Of a DNA stretch of 64,000 nucleotides, positions 10,723 to 21,412 are shown piece after piece (the stretch's first letter is position 1; each line of letters begins with the position of its first letter). Position numbers and translations under genes: made by a program. Source of the DNA: Triglochin maritima (taxonomy: Eukaryota; Streptophyta; Magnoliopsida; Alismatales; Juncaginaceae); NCBI GenBank assembly GCA_963682175.1, contig OY821782.1, positions 31,021,741 to 31,085,740 of the forward strand. Direction: 5' to 3'. The notes below the pieces were generated by a model. It had not been told where the DNA came from. It saw nothing but the letters and a program-made list of their open reading frames with translations, and did not search any database.

Positions 10723-12443
10723 TGTGTAACTCTGCTTTTTGGTTAACCTACTAGGATAGGGTGCTTTTGGCAGGTAGGTTTTCTGTTGTGCCTGAGAAGG
10801 AGGCGTTGTTGTATTACCCTCACCCTCAGCCTCTTCTTCACTACCATTCCCACTGAGGGGCTACATAGATGGTGGTGGGTGTGGCAAGGAAATGTGATTG
10901 TCAACCTGCTTTCCATTCCTTAAGGTTACGATGGAATTAACATGGTGAACAGGTTCCTCCACATGGTTCACTTGCCACCCCGAGGTACCACATTCTCATT
11001 TTGCATGTGTTGTTGCTGGTACATGCGGGGGTTAGCCTCAGGCTGGCTAGGCAGAGTCCCTCTCTCTCTTTCATGCACAGACTGAGCCAATTGGGTCATC
11101 TGAATCTCTAGAGATTTGATGCTCTGCTGATTTGAAGTGAGAACTTGACTTGTGGTTGACATAAAATTTTTCATTGAGTTTTCTAGTCCACGAGTCAAGG
11201 TCTCAAGCGAATTGAATCGGGTTTCCATATTATTGGAATTTGTGAAACCCGATTGATTGGTGATTTGAGTTTGGGGTGGATGATAGGATTGTGCATGCAT
11301 GGGAGGTTGGCGTGGTTGAGAAGAGTTTGAAGGACCACCCGGGGCATTATTTTGGTTCCATGAAAAATTGGGGTGGTTCCTCCATCTGGGATTATAAGAT
11401 GATGAGTATGGGTCATTCCTAACTCTATCATAGATGGCGTTAACACGTTCCATCTCAGGATGAGTAGACACACACTCACTTCCTGCATGACCTATCCTAC
11501 CACATGAATGACCGGGAACTGGACCAGATGTAGACACATGAGGTGCACCTTTTTGGTTTTGGAGCTCAATCGAATCCATACGGAGCATTAAGGCCGCCAT
11601 GCGCGCCTCGGTGGCCGTAGTGGTATCGACAACAAATGCGGCACCCGATCTAGTCGAGTTTGCATTCGCGATCCTCGCTCCTATGCTGGATGATGCAGGT
11701 GGTTCCCTTACACTCTCCCATTGCATGGTTTTCTCAGCGAGGTCTTCTAGGAAAACTCATGCCTCCCTTTCATCCTTTCCTAAGAACTCTCATTGACACA
11801 TGGACTCAAGGAGTGTATGGGACGGGATGTGAAGACCCTCGTAGACAATCTGACAAAGGCGCCACAACTCGATGCAATTGTGAGGGCATGATGATAGTAG
11901 CTCCTTGAATCTCTCTAAATATGCATGAAATGTTTCAGTCTCAAGTTGATAGAACAAATTGATTTCGTTCCTCAATTTTTGAGTCCGATGATTTGGAAAG
12001 TACTTTTTGAGAAATGCAGATTGAAATTCATCCCAAGTCCTGAAGGCATTCGCCTGGTTGCTGTACAACCACTTCTTGGCACCATCCTTTAGTGCAAAAG
12101 GGACTAGCCTAAGATGGATGGAGTCTGTGGTAAGTTGTTGCAGCTTGAACATAGCACAGACCTCCTCAAATTCCCTAAGAAAGATATAGGGGTCAACTTT
12201 CCCAGTGAAGTGAGGGAGCATGGAAATAAATTGAGGCTTAACCTCAAAGTGGTTCACATTTGCCTCTGGCAATACGATGCATGAGGGTAGAGCGGTACGA
12301 CTCGGGTAGCATCGATCACGTAGAGGTATGGGAGCCACAACACGAGAGGAGGGAGGTGTCGAGAAATTGACTACCGAAGTAGGGTTGACAACATGCCTCG
12401 TCAAATGCACACTCTCGTCTCGTGCCCACGCAAGCATGCACAA
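10723..12443 (-). pseudogene. Gypsy C gag, broken
   Basis: It would encode the capsid/nucleocapsid polyprotein. The 12443-11790 frame contains the Retrotrans_gag core: FEVKPQFISMLPHFTG, DPYIFLREFEEVCAMFK, KKWLYSNQANAFRTWDEF and LRNEINLFYQLETETFHAYL. It is closed by a TGA just after SMCQ. The 11726-10968 frame continues with a zinc-knuckle remnant (SCGRIGHAGSEC; the first cysteine of the CCHC is replaced by histidine-serine) and a coiled-coil-like stretch, LETLTRGLENSMKNFM through SLEIQMTQLAQSVHERE. D has the same order. The single-stop break makes Gag non-contiguous here. Confidence 0.85.
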
Positions 12444-13343
12444 AGGTGCACATACAAACCAAAACCCTTTTATTTATTTTTTTTAACAAAGAATGTGCAT
12501 AGAGGAGAGGACGGAGAGACACAGAAGATAGGGAATGACTCAGGAGAGAAGGGAAGAAGTCCTTATGCTACGGCGGGTGGGTACAGGTAGAAGCACACAA
12601 GCAAACAAGGCTCAAAGAGTCCTAAGGTCGCTATAGATCCTTACAGCTAGACGACGCCTAACTGTGAGGTCACACGGCCTCAACACGCTTCACCTCCCTA
12701 CGACGAGGACCACAAAGCCCAGCAAGTGAGTCAAGATCCGGAGATCTTGTCTCTCCTACTATCGACAGAGTGGGCAACGCTGATCGGGCCATGACGGTCG
12801 GGACCAGATCACTCTCCTAATGCGCCCAAAATCCTTAGGGCCAATGTCTACTTGATTTTAAAATTAGGATCTTCATTAGTGTGGTTTTTGGGTGAAGGAA
12901 AGGGTCATGAAATCCCCCACCTTATCTTATATGGGACAACCCCTCCTTAGTAGCATTTTGGAGTCCTAATCTAACAATCAACTCTCCAAACAAACGCTCA
13001 ACTCACACTTGTTGCAATGCACTTCCTACTAACTAATGCATGTTTATACGAAATACATGAATGAGGGTAGGGAATGCATACCTCACGGCAACACTCAGCA
13101 ACTGAAAGTAAAGTGAAAATAAAAGACAATCTTCGTGCCTAAGTCGAGTACATGATGCATGACCTAAACACGAAAGAATGCTTAATCTTTTGCTGTGAGT
13201 TTTAAGGTCCAAGTTGCTTAAAAGGAGATTGATTATTGATCTGGGAGAAATCTAATAGTCAGAACATGCAAAATCGAGTCCCAGATTTCTAATTCAGTAA
13301 TAGCAACACTCCACAGAAATAAAGAGATGAAAAGAGATTACCA

Positions 13344-13382
13344 GACCGCCAGTTGGCGGTCTCAGGTCGCTGATTGGCGGTC
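13344..13382. promoter_or_regulatory. E2F-like palindromic site in Gypsy C leader
   Basis: GACCGCCAGTTGGCGGTC is followed after nine bases by TGATTGGCGGTC. TTGGCGG and ATTGGCGG fit the E2F consensus WTTSSCSS, or nearly so. The function is inferred from the motif only. Confidence 0.4.
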
Positions 13383-13514
13383 TTGGAGTCTCAGATCGTC
13401 TCCAAACTTCACCAGATACTTCCCCTTCCCAATGTGAATCTCCTGAAAAAAGAAAACTACAAAACACAAATTAAATCCACTCGAATCGTCCAAACCAGAG
13501 TCTGGACTGGCACC

Positions 13515-13532
13515 TCCCCGGCAACGGCGTCA
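13515..13532 (-). other. Primer-binding site of Gypsy C (tRNA-Asp-like)
   Basis: Minus strand TGACGCCGTTGCCGGGGA, six bases inside the LTR end. It differs by one base from the TGGCGCCGTTGCCGGGGA site of Athila/Tat Gypsy elements, which pairs with the 3' end of tRNA-Asp. Confidence 0.8.
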
Positions 13533-13538
13533 AAAACT

Positions 13539-14928
13539 TGTTTAATCTTTTTAAATACCGTAAGTGCACGACCGCGTTGAAGCGGTGGCAAGTACGGGTC
13601 GATCCTTAGGGAGGTGAGTAGCCTCTAGTTTTTCAGAAATCAAGTGGCAACAAAAAGGGAGAAGAGTTTGTCTATGCTAATCTACACTACACTAAACTAC
13701 TATGAAGAAAAATGCAAAGTAAAGCAACTAACGATTACTTCGAATCAAAACTAAAACAGAGTAAAACTAAGCTGGAATAAAGAAGAGAAAGACCCCTAGG
13801 GGTGGAGTGTGTGCACACATGTAAAAAGATGGTGAAGAATGCATTCTATAGGGACAAATGTAGGTAGTGTTTTCATGCATAGGAAGTGTCTAAAGGTTAT
13901 GGCACAACCTATCAATCCATTCACTAACCTAGTTGATTAACATTCATATACACAAGCTGGTTATTTAAGAACCTAAACAAGCATGGGAGGTGTCTAAGAT
14001 GTGTGGCAAAACCCATCAAGTGTAGTATTCTACTCTAACAAGCAAGCATACACTCACATTTATCAACACAATCAAAATATAAAGCATTCATATGCATTCT
14101 TTAATGCATGTATGAACATCATCTCCACCCCCAAAGGGGGATAGATCTACTCACTACATATTATTCTAACAATTAAACTAAAGAAGAAAGGAAACATTTT
14201 AACTACTTTAGCCTACAATCAAAGAAATAAAACTAAGCTAAGCATGCATGCATAAAGAAACAACATAAGAACAAAACAATGGAAAAATTATTTTATTAAA
14301 TGACTTACATCACTAGCAGCATTCTTCTCCACCTTGAGATTTTGCTCCAAGGCCTACTCCAAGTAGAGAGATTATCACCAAACAATGGGTGAATACAATA
14401 CAAGGTGAAGAGTTCTATTTATAGCCATAGAAAAAGGTAATCCGGGACAATCCCGTGGTACGAGACTAAACAAATACCAGAAATAGACTAAATACACACT
14501 AATACATGTCCCACAGAAAGCTTAGCGGATTTGGAGCAAAACAGACCGCCAATTAGCGGTCTATATGGTTCGGATCATGCTGGATTGTCTTCTGGGCTTT
14601 TCGGGATGACTTTTCTTGTCTTTGATGCATTTACTTCGCGTGCTGGAGCTCCGACCCGAATAGAATTGCCAAAATACTCCCCATGATGGTGTGAAGTATT
14701 CTTGTTTGCTCATTGGTCCTTCGATCTTACATTCAGGTCCTTCGATCTTGCATCTTAGTCATTGAGTCTCTCTACTCAGTCTTTTTTTCATGCTTTTAGG
14801 TCCATTTATGACTCTTCTCTTCAAATCTATTTATTTCTGAAATTTAAACATAAAACTCGTCACGTAGCATTGTTTAGGTGAAAGATAATGGATATAAGAT
14901 ACAAATATAAGCATGAAATGATGTCAAT
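13539..14928 (-). repeat. 5' LTR of Gypsy C (outer 7 bp displaced to 16344-16350)
   Basis: It aligns, inverted, with the D LTRs: LTR end with the GCACTT(A/G)CGGT stretch at the primer site, TATA region, and the ATTGACATCATTTCATGC start at the right. The last seven bases are found past a solo LTR at 16344-16350. An 18-bp GACCGCCAATTAGCGGTC near-palindrome lies at 14544-14561. Confidence 0.85.
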
Positions 14929-16343
14929 TGATTGACATCATTTCATGCTCTTATTTGTATCTTATATCCATTATCTTTCACCTAAACAATGCTATGTTAC
15001 GAGTTTTATGTTTAGTTTTCAGGAATAATTAGGTTTGAAGAGATGAAGCATAAAAAAACCCAAAAGCTGGGAAAAAGGACTGGATTGTGAGATCTAGGGA
15101 CCAAGATGCAAGGGAGAAGGACCTGAACGCAAGACAGAAGGACCTAAGAGCAAAACAGAATACTCCACACCATCATGGGGAGTATTTTAGCAATTCGATT
15201 CGGGTCGGAGCTCCAATAAACGAAATAGATGCATCCAAGACCACCAAATACACCACGCAAAGCCCAGAACAAAACTCAACTGGATCCGGAACTTTTTGAC
15301 CGCCAATTGGCGGTCCAAGACCGCTAATTGGCGGTCACTTTTGGCCCAAATGCGCTCAAATTTCTCCAGCACATGTATTAGAGGATATTTAGGCTATTTG
15401 TGGTATCTGTTTAATCCCACATCGGGGGATTGTCCCGGATTAGCTTTTTCCATGGCTATAAATAGAACTCTTCACCTCCTATTGTAATCACTCCATATTT
15501 TAAGTGGCTATTCTTCCTACTATAAGTGAGGCCTTGAAGCACACACTAAAGTAGGAGGATGCTACTTTTAATGTGAGTCATTTTATCAATAAAGTTTTGT
15601 GTTTCTTTCATTGTTTGTTTTATGCTTCTTTAATTGTTTATGCATGTTTTAGTTTAATCGTCTTTTAATTCTAGCTTAGTTTTCATATGCTTTCTTTCCA
15701 TAGTTTAATAATTAGTGTATTGTTTAGTGAGTAGTTCCATCCCCTTTGGGGGGTGGAGTAGATGTACATACATGCATTAGAGAATGGGATGAATGCTTTA
15801 ATTTCAATGTGTTGATTAAACATGAATGTATGCTTGCTTGTTTAGGATAGAATTTATAACTTCATGAGTTTTGCCAAAATGATTAGACACCTCTCATGCT
15901 TGTTTAGATTCTGAAATAAACAACTTGCATATGTAAATGTTAATCAACTAAGTTGGTGAATAGATTGATAGGTTTTGCCATAACATTTAGACACTTCCTA
16001 TGCTTGATAAACACCACCTTCATGTGCTTAAAGAATGTATTCTACACCCACCTCTTTGCATGTGTGCACTCACTCCACCCCTTAGGGGTTTTCCCATTTC
16101 TGTATTCCAGCATTCTTTCTTTGCTCTTAGTTTAGTTGTTATTCCATCATTTGTTTGTTTCGTTCGCATTTCATACTTCTTAGTGTAGCGTAGTCTAGAT
16201 TAGCATAAACAACTTTCTTCCCCCTATTTTTGCCACTTGATTTCGTACAAGCAAGAGGCTACTCACCTCCCTGAGGACGACCCGTACTTGCCACCGCTTC
16301 ATCGCGGCCGTGCACTTGCGGTAGAAATATAAAACGTTCAACA
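14929..16343 (+). mobile_element. Solo LTR of the Gypsy C/D family
   Basis: A complete 1415-bp LTR starting TGATTGACATC and ending CGTTCAACA, flanked by the 5-bp duplication TCAAT (14924-14928, 16344-16348). It lies in the opposite orientation to C, seven bases inside C's LTR edge, giving a head-to-head look. It carries two E2F-like palindromes (15298-15315 and 15319-15336), a TATAAATA box at 15457 and an AATAAAG polyadenylation-like signal near 15590. Solo LTRs form by recombination between the two LTRs of one insertion. Confidence 0.9.
15298..15336. promoter_or_regulatory. Paired E2F-like palindromes in solo LTR
   Basis: GACCGCCAATTGGCGGTC (a perfect 18-bp palindrome) and GACCGCTAATTGGCGGTC are separated by three bases, about 120 bp before the TATA box. 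ATTGGCGG matches WTTSSCSS on both strands. Confidence 0.45.
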
Positions 16344-16350
16344 TCAATCA

Positions 16351-17652
16351 ACCACCTTCTCACAATCCGAGAAAAGCTTCACTCCAGAAGCTAATACAAC
16401 ACTTTGATGGAGAATTGAGTAACAACTTCTAATATTAATGATTGATGTATGCAATGAGTGATTCAAGTGGAAAGATTGAGCACAAAGAGTAGTTTAGAGC
16501 AATTTGAGAGTAGTATGAGTGTATGGGCATAGAGAAAGGATTGGTGACTTGAAAAGTGTGTTCTAAGCTTTATTTATAAGCTTCAAACATAATCTAGCCG
16601 TTGGGATTGAAGTGATATTGATTTGACAAAGATACATAAAATAAGGAAGTTCAAAACTAAAATCTGGACACAAATGGTGGACCAAATCAGGATAAACGGT
16701 CGACCGGTTTCTGGTAAATAAGAAAACGGTTAAGATTAAGTGTATACCAGTCAATCCACCAAGGCACTAACTTAAGTGAATGATCGAACCAGATATTGGA
16801 TCAGTCGACTGTTGAGTGGGTTTCGACCAAAATAATAATAAACAATAGATGTAACAGTCGAACCAAATAAGAATCATGTTCGACCCGAAAAAGAAAGGAA
16901 GTTTGTGAAATCGAATTGTGTCAGATCCGGTCGACTGTCGTCATGGTTGTTCGACTGGTGGCCAAAAATACGAATTGGGTTAGTTGAAGTATGTGTATAT
17001 GACCATGGTATAATACAACAAGTATAATGGTCATATTTAAATGAAATACAAAGTGTCAAAAGTTCGAAAAAATTAGAGTTTCGGTCGACCGGTTATGGGA
17101 CACGTGTGAAGATATAGCTAATGGACAAAGATTGAAACGGTTGAAGTTGGAATTCTCTGTTGACACATGAAAATGGTTGAACGAGGATGAATAAACGCTC
17201 GACCGTTTGGGACTGAATATTGTTTTCAAGAATTGGTCAAACCATATGATAACAGTTCGATCGTTCTGGGAACGAAACAAGAGTCTGTTAAATCCAGTCG
17301 AAACAAAAGGTCTATTGGTCGCCCGGTTGAAGCAGAATTCCTGTTCTAAGTGGAATTTCTAAGTGTGATCGGTCACCTAACAAAGTCGGTTTGATATGTA
17401 ATTAGGTTTTCTATGTGTCATGCAACACAATTCAATCAAAATTCTAAGTCCCCAAGTTACATATTGATCCTAAGAACAAGAAACAAAATTCCTATCTAAT
17501 CTTCAACTTGATTTCTTGTCTTGTAAAAACTTGTCTACTGAAATGTTAGTAAAACCACATATATGTATACACATGCATGTGATGTTAAAATAGATATACA
17601 TGTGTTTATTAATATGTTAATTAATCATCCGATTATTATCCAAAAACCAATA
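16351..17652 (-). repeat. Right partial LTR of element B
   Basis: Contains LTR positions from about 258 to the end (CCAATA; relatives have CCAACA). It aligns with 8600-9335 over its first 740 bp, including CTCCRGAAGCTAATA and TCGGTCGACCGGTT. It then continues into LTR sequence missing from the left copy. The GGTCGACC-type motif recurs through it. Confidence 0.75.
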
Positions 17653-18923
17653 GATTTTGTGAAGTCCCAAATATATCGAGCTTCTTTCTATCCCTCGTTG
17701 ACCTTCTAAGTTCTATTGGTTTCACGTGTACTTCTTGAACTTCGTCCAAAATTTCTTGCGGAATTTGCTCATGTTCAATTCTTGAATATACACTAGGTGG
17801 GGATGATTGAGTTTCACTCAAAATTGCTTGCGAGGATCTCTCACTGATGCTCCCACTAGCAAAAGGAACCTCAGTTTGGCCTTCATGATCTTGAATGTTA
17901 TAATTCACATCATGATCTTGTAGACTATCTTGAGTTTCCTCAAGCAGAATTCTACTCCCACTACTTTTTATTTTCCGAGAAACTCTTTTTTCTAAGAACA
18001 CAACATCCCTCTCGATAATCACTCGATTGGAGGTTTTATGCCAAAAGTAGTATCCTCTTGTCTCACAGGGATAACTTATAAAGAAGTATTTATCCACTTT
18101 TGGTTGAAGTTTGGTTGACATCAAACTTTTAACGTAGGCCTCACAACTCCAAATCTTGAGAAACTTGAGCTTGAATATTTTACCACTCCACAACTCATGT
18201 GGCGTTTTCTCTACGGATTTTGATGGAACATTATTCAATGTGTAAGCCACAACTTCTAGTGCATAACTCTAAAAGTAAAGCAGCAATTCATCTTGACTCA
18301 TCATTGATTGAACTATGTCGAGCAATGTCCTATTTCTTCGTTCGGACACACCATTCCACTGAGGTGTACCAGGCCGAGTGAGTTGTGGTACAATACCACA
18401 CTCCTTTAGGAACGAGTCGAATTCGGCACTTAAGTACTCACCTCCACAATCCGTTCGTAGAGACTTGATCTTCTTATTGAGTTGGTTCTCTACTTCATTC
18501 TTGAATTCTTTGAACTTGTCAAAGGATTCACTTTTGTTTCTCATTAGATAAATATAACCATAATGACTATAATCATCTGTGAACGTTATGAAGTACCTAT
18601 AACCATCGCTTCCACTTGTACTCATTGTATCACATACATTAGAAGGTACGAAATCCAGCAAGTTATTCGCTCTTGGACCTTTCTTCTTGAAAGCTCGCTT
18701 GGTCATTTTGCCCATAAGGCAAGGTTAGCTTCCTGCAATTTTTTGGTGCATTTTTCATTGATGTGACCAAGGAGATAGTGCCATAAGATGTATCATTCAT
18801 GTGACTTGTCTTAAGTCTTTTGTTATTGATGTTTAAGACTTGTGTATTATTTAATTCAAGCAAATAGAGTCTATTTCTTATGAAAACATTTGCATAGAAA
18901 ACTTCATTCTTCAATAAAGACAT
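17653..18923 (-). pseudogene. Copia A integrase with GAG_pre-integrase domain, broken
   Basis: Integrase inserts the cDNA copy. The 18923-18663 piece is the pre-integrase zinc region. The 18715-18269 piece holds the catalytic core, with first aspartate in YRYFITFTDDYSHYGYIYLM, second in LRTDCGGEYLSAEF and glutamate in WNGVSERRNRTLLDIV. The 18250-17653 piece is the C-terminal part (TPHELWSGK, LKIWSCEAYVK, RGYYFWHKTSNRVIIERDVVFLE) ending SQNLLVFG at the element B insertion. The pieces are separated by frame changes and a stop at 18268. The DDE triad itself is still readable. Confidence 0.88.
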
Positions 18924-19560
18924 GCAAGAATTTTAAATATTTGTTATAAAGTCGCACATATCTAAACACGATACAGATATAATATTATTGCTAATTGAAG
19001 GTACATAATAGACATTCTTCAAACTTCAATTAAACCACTAGATAATTGAAGTTCCAGGGAGCCTTGTGCAATCGTAGCGACAGTTGCACTATTTCCGACC
19101 TTCAAATTATCTCTCCTCTTTCGAGATCCTTCCTATCCTTTAGTAGTTGCACATTGGAAATTATGTGAGCACAAGATCTGGTATCGCATACCCAATCGTG
19201 GATTGAGGAGGCTAAATTTATTTCAATAACAAATATACATTTGGCCTTTTTGGGGCGCTTGCGCTCAATCACTCCATTGTTAAGGTCTTGCTTGTACTTA
19301 CGGGCAATTAGGCCGGATGTGTCATTTTTCACCGCAATGAAAACACTCCGTGTGGGGAGTTGGAGATTTTGAAGATTTTCCCCTTGAGGCGCTCACATGG
19401 GCACCTCCTACTCCCTTGCCCTTGATTGACGTCTTTTTGGTTAATTTGGCTTTCCTTTTACTTTTGGTGATCTTTCTATTTCCACCATAGACGACTAGAA
19501 CATTTTCTAGTTGATTTTTTCAACCATAGATCGCAGAATAGGTTGAATATTCAACATTTC
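18924..19560 (-). pseudogene. Copia A protease and gag zinc-knuckle remnant
   Basis: The 19332-19102 minus frame contains SSIHDWVCDTRSCAHI, corresponding to the copia protease active site (usually D-T/S-G-S); here glycine is replaced by arginine, so it would be inactive. Just upstream lies a decayed zinc knuckle: cysteines are mutated but the KYKQDLNN end is recognisable. Further upstream gag is not readable. Confidence 0.68.
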
Positions 19561-19889
19561 TACACAATAATTTATAAGGATTTTCATGTCAATTTTATGA
19601 TTAAAATCTGTACTGCAAATAAATAAATATGTCCATAATTGCAGTTACACGAGATCTTATCATTCATAACTTAGACTAGCTAAGGGCTATTAAATATGTC
19701 ATAAACTCAAGGTAAGAAACATTTTCTAACATAACCATTTTTAAAATTTGCAAACTTTTGCTTTTTTCGAACTCTTATGATTCTCGCCATTTTAATTAAG
19801 AAGGAATTCAGCCAATCCACCTAAGAAAAACTCTCTTTCTCAAAACCGAGCAAGTGCTCCTAGTTTTGTTAAGAAAACTTATTTTATTT
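19561..19889. other. Probable Copia A gag/leader, unreadable
   Basis: AT-rich sequence between the zinc knuckle and the putative LTR. Its position requires gag and leader here, but I could not follow a Gag frame, which suggests a deletion or strong decay. Confidence 0.35.
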
Positions 19890-21412
19890 GATACGAGATA
19901 CAATTGTCTATTGTATTCAGGAACAAATACACTTGTTGTCCACTAATGGTGAATCTCACCTTATGTATTTATTGATGACACAACAGTGGATATTCTTATA
20001 TCTCCCACTATTTCAAAAGATGGATGAAATTATCTCCCCCTGAGGGCGAGCCGAAAGTCCCTCGATCGATGACTTCTAGTGGATGAAATAAAAATTAAAC
20101 AATTAATTTTTAGTTTGGACAATTAAACAATTTATATGTGATATTAGAATTTAGATAGTCATGTATGCATTCATTCATACCTATCCTAAACATTCATTCA
20201 TTCATCACATACAAGTCAAGGCATAAAAATAAACCCATTCCACATATTGGTGTGAGTTTATATGTTCCCGCTTCCTTAACCTTTGCTTCTTTTTCTTGCA
20301 CCATGGATGTAAATATTGCATAATATAAACATGCATTACACAATTGGAATTAAATTGGCTAGTGCAAGTCCTATGTAAAAGTTCTCTCATATGCATGCAT
20401 ACAAAAATAATTGGCTTTTACATATACATAAACCCCTGTAATTAATTAATAATGATATACATATCAAACATTCACATATGGCTTTAACTGAACATATAAA
20501 CTCATTTATTCCTGCAAAACAGAACAAATGCAACAATATGTACGCATGCTATTTTAGATTATTTAGTTGATCCTTCATCTCTCAATTAAATAATTCAAAA
20601 TCATTTGAAATTCTTTAAAATGATTCAATCATCCATAGTTCAAGATATTAAAAATATTTGAACTGAAATTTATCTAAATTTCCAAAAGAATAAAATTCAA
20701 GGAAAATAAACTTATCTACACCTTTTTGTTTTGTCGATTCCAAGTAAAATAATGATTTAAAATAAACGAAAATTTTATAAATTTTGACATAAGTATAAAA
20801 CATGATTCTAACAATCATATCACATGTTTTAAAATATTTAAAACTCTCAAAAGAATAATTAGAATCGAAATCGACAAAACAGTCCTATTTTCCCGATTAT
20901 CTTTGTTTCACCTTAAAAATCAGAATCAATGCAATGATCTTAGTGGTTAATATATTTTCTAACATTACAAACTAATGTAAGAGAATAAGAAACATAAAAA
21001 TCCATAATTACAAATTGATGCATCGATCAAAAATAAAAAAGGACTCGAAAAAGGGCAAAACTCGAATTATACACAATTAAAAGTAGGGGAATTTCGGATG
21101 GAATGATGGAGAAAATATGGAAGGAGGGGAATATTTATAGGTTTTCCTCTAAGTCACATCATGTGCAAACCACTTACACATGATCCCTTATTAATCTCCC
21201 CACTAAACCACATTATTTGCAAACCACTTTGCACATTATCTATTGTTTATTTTGCCACATCAGAATCCCATAACTACCTTTGACCAAGGTGGATTAAATC
21301 AAGCCATTAATCAGCAAAAAATCTCTTATTATTATAAGCAAAAATGTAGGTAGACGGTTGGGTTGTTTTTCACTGTTTTTGACTTTACCAAATTTTGGAT
21401 TAATATCCAACA
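19890..21412 (-). repeat. Probable 5' LTR of Copia A
   Basis: The right edge reads TGTTGGATATTAATCC on the minus strand, the classic copia LTR start, at 21412. A minus-strand TATA box (TATAAATA, plus 21132-21139) follows about 270 bp in and precedes a pyrimidine-rich stretch. The inner end is uncertain: a degenerate TATCTCGTATCA near 19890 may be the tRNA-Met primer site. No second LTR is available for comparison. Confidence 0.52.

Larger units (their letters stand above)
12444..13538 (-). other. Gypsy C 5' leader with primer-binding site
   Basis: Untranslated leader between gag and 5' LTR, long as in Athila/Tat elements. It contains GACCGCCAGTTGGCGGTC (13344-13361) and a second half-site GATTGGCGGTC just after. 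Homologous leader is found in D (52824-53847) and in the CACTA-borne fragment at 4795-5620. No convincing gene is present; small frames here are not conserved in D. Confidence 0.72.
9341..16350 (-). mobile_element. Gypsy C: gag-protease-only LTR element (Athila/Tat-like), 3' end deleted
   Basis: A minus-strand element with a 5' LTR (13539-14928 plus 16344-16350, split by a solo LTR), a tRNA-Asp-like primer site, a long leader, gag and protease. The gag-PR region ends in the same way as in D, with a stop just after a PHNSMFSFDVP-like end. There is no reverse transcriptase or integrase. The 3' noncoding region is lost after only about 70 bp past the stop; element D shows that some 1.6 kb plus an LTR should follow. 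The right edge TCAATCA (RC TGATTGA) at 16350 is its true LTR start. Confidence 0.83.
8343..17652 (-). mobile_element. Element B: SIRE-like LTR retrotransposon remnant with nested Gypsy
   Basis: The left edge starts TGTAGGATC at 8343 and the right edge ends CCAATA at 17652. Both are flanked by the 5-bp duplication GATTT (8338-8342, 17653-17657), so the insertion into Copia A is precise. What remains is two partial LTR copies: 8343 to about 9335 and 16351-17652. They overlap in content (about 8600-9335 aligns with 16360-17095). TATA-like TTATAAAT motifs on the minus strand near 8808 and 16572 suggest minus-strand transcription. No internal coding region survives. The termini and layout resemble the solo LTR at 30999. 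Calling it SIRE-like (copia) is only an impression from LTR style. Confidence 0.82.
7221..21412 (-). mobile_element. Copia A: Ty1/copia LTR retrotransposon, interrupted twice
   Basis: From right to left on the minus strand: a 5' LTR ending TGTTGG at 21412, degenerate gag, protease, integrase, and then reverse transcriptase, the copia gene order. The body is split by element B (8343-17652), and its reverse transcriptase is cut by the CACTA element at 7220. RNase H and the 3' LTR must lie left of the window, beyond the CACTA. All coding parts are frame-broken, so it is an old copy. It is the oldest layer of the nested stack. Confidence 0.85.

Noticed and set aside
11599..11908. Plus-strand frames opposite Gypsy C gag
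   Set aside because: The minus strand carries clear Gag motifs conserved with D; the plus-strand frames are shadows.
14880..14990. Inverted LTR junction as a circle or autointegration product
   Set aside because: The exact TCAAT duplication and recovery of C's last seven LTR bases at 16344-16350 show an ordinary insertion and later solo-LTR formation.
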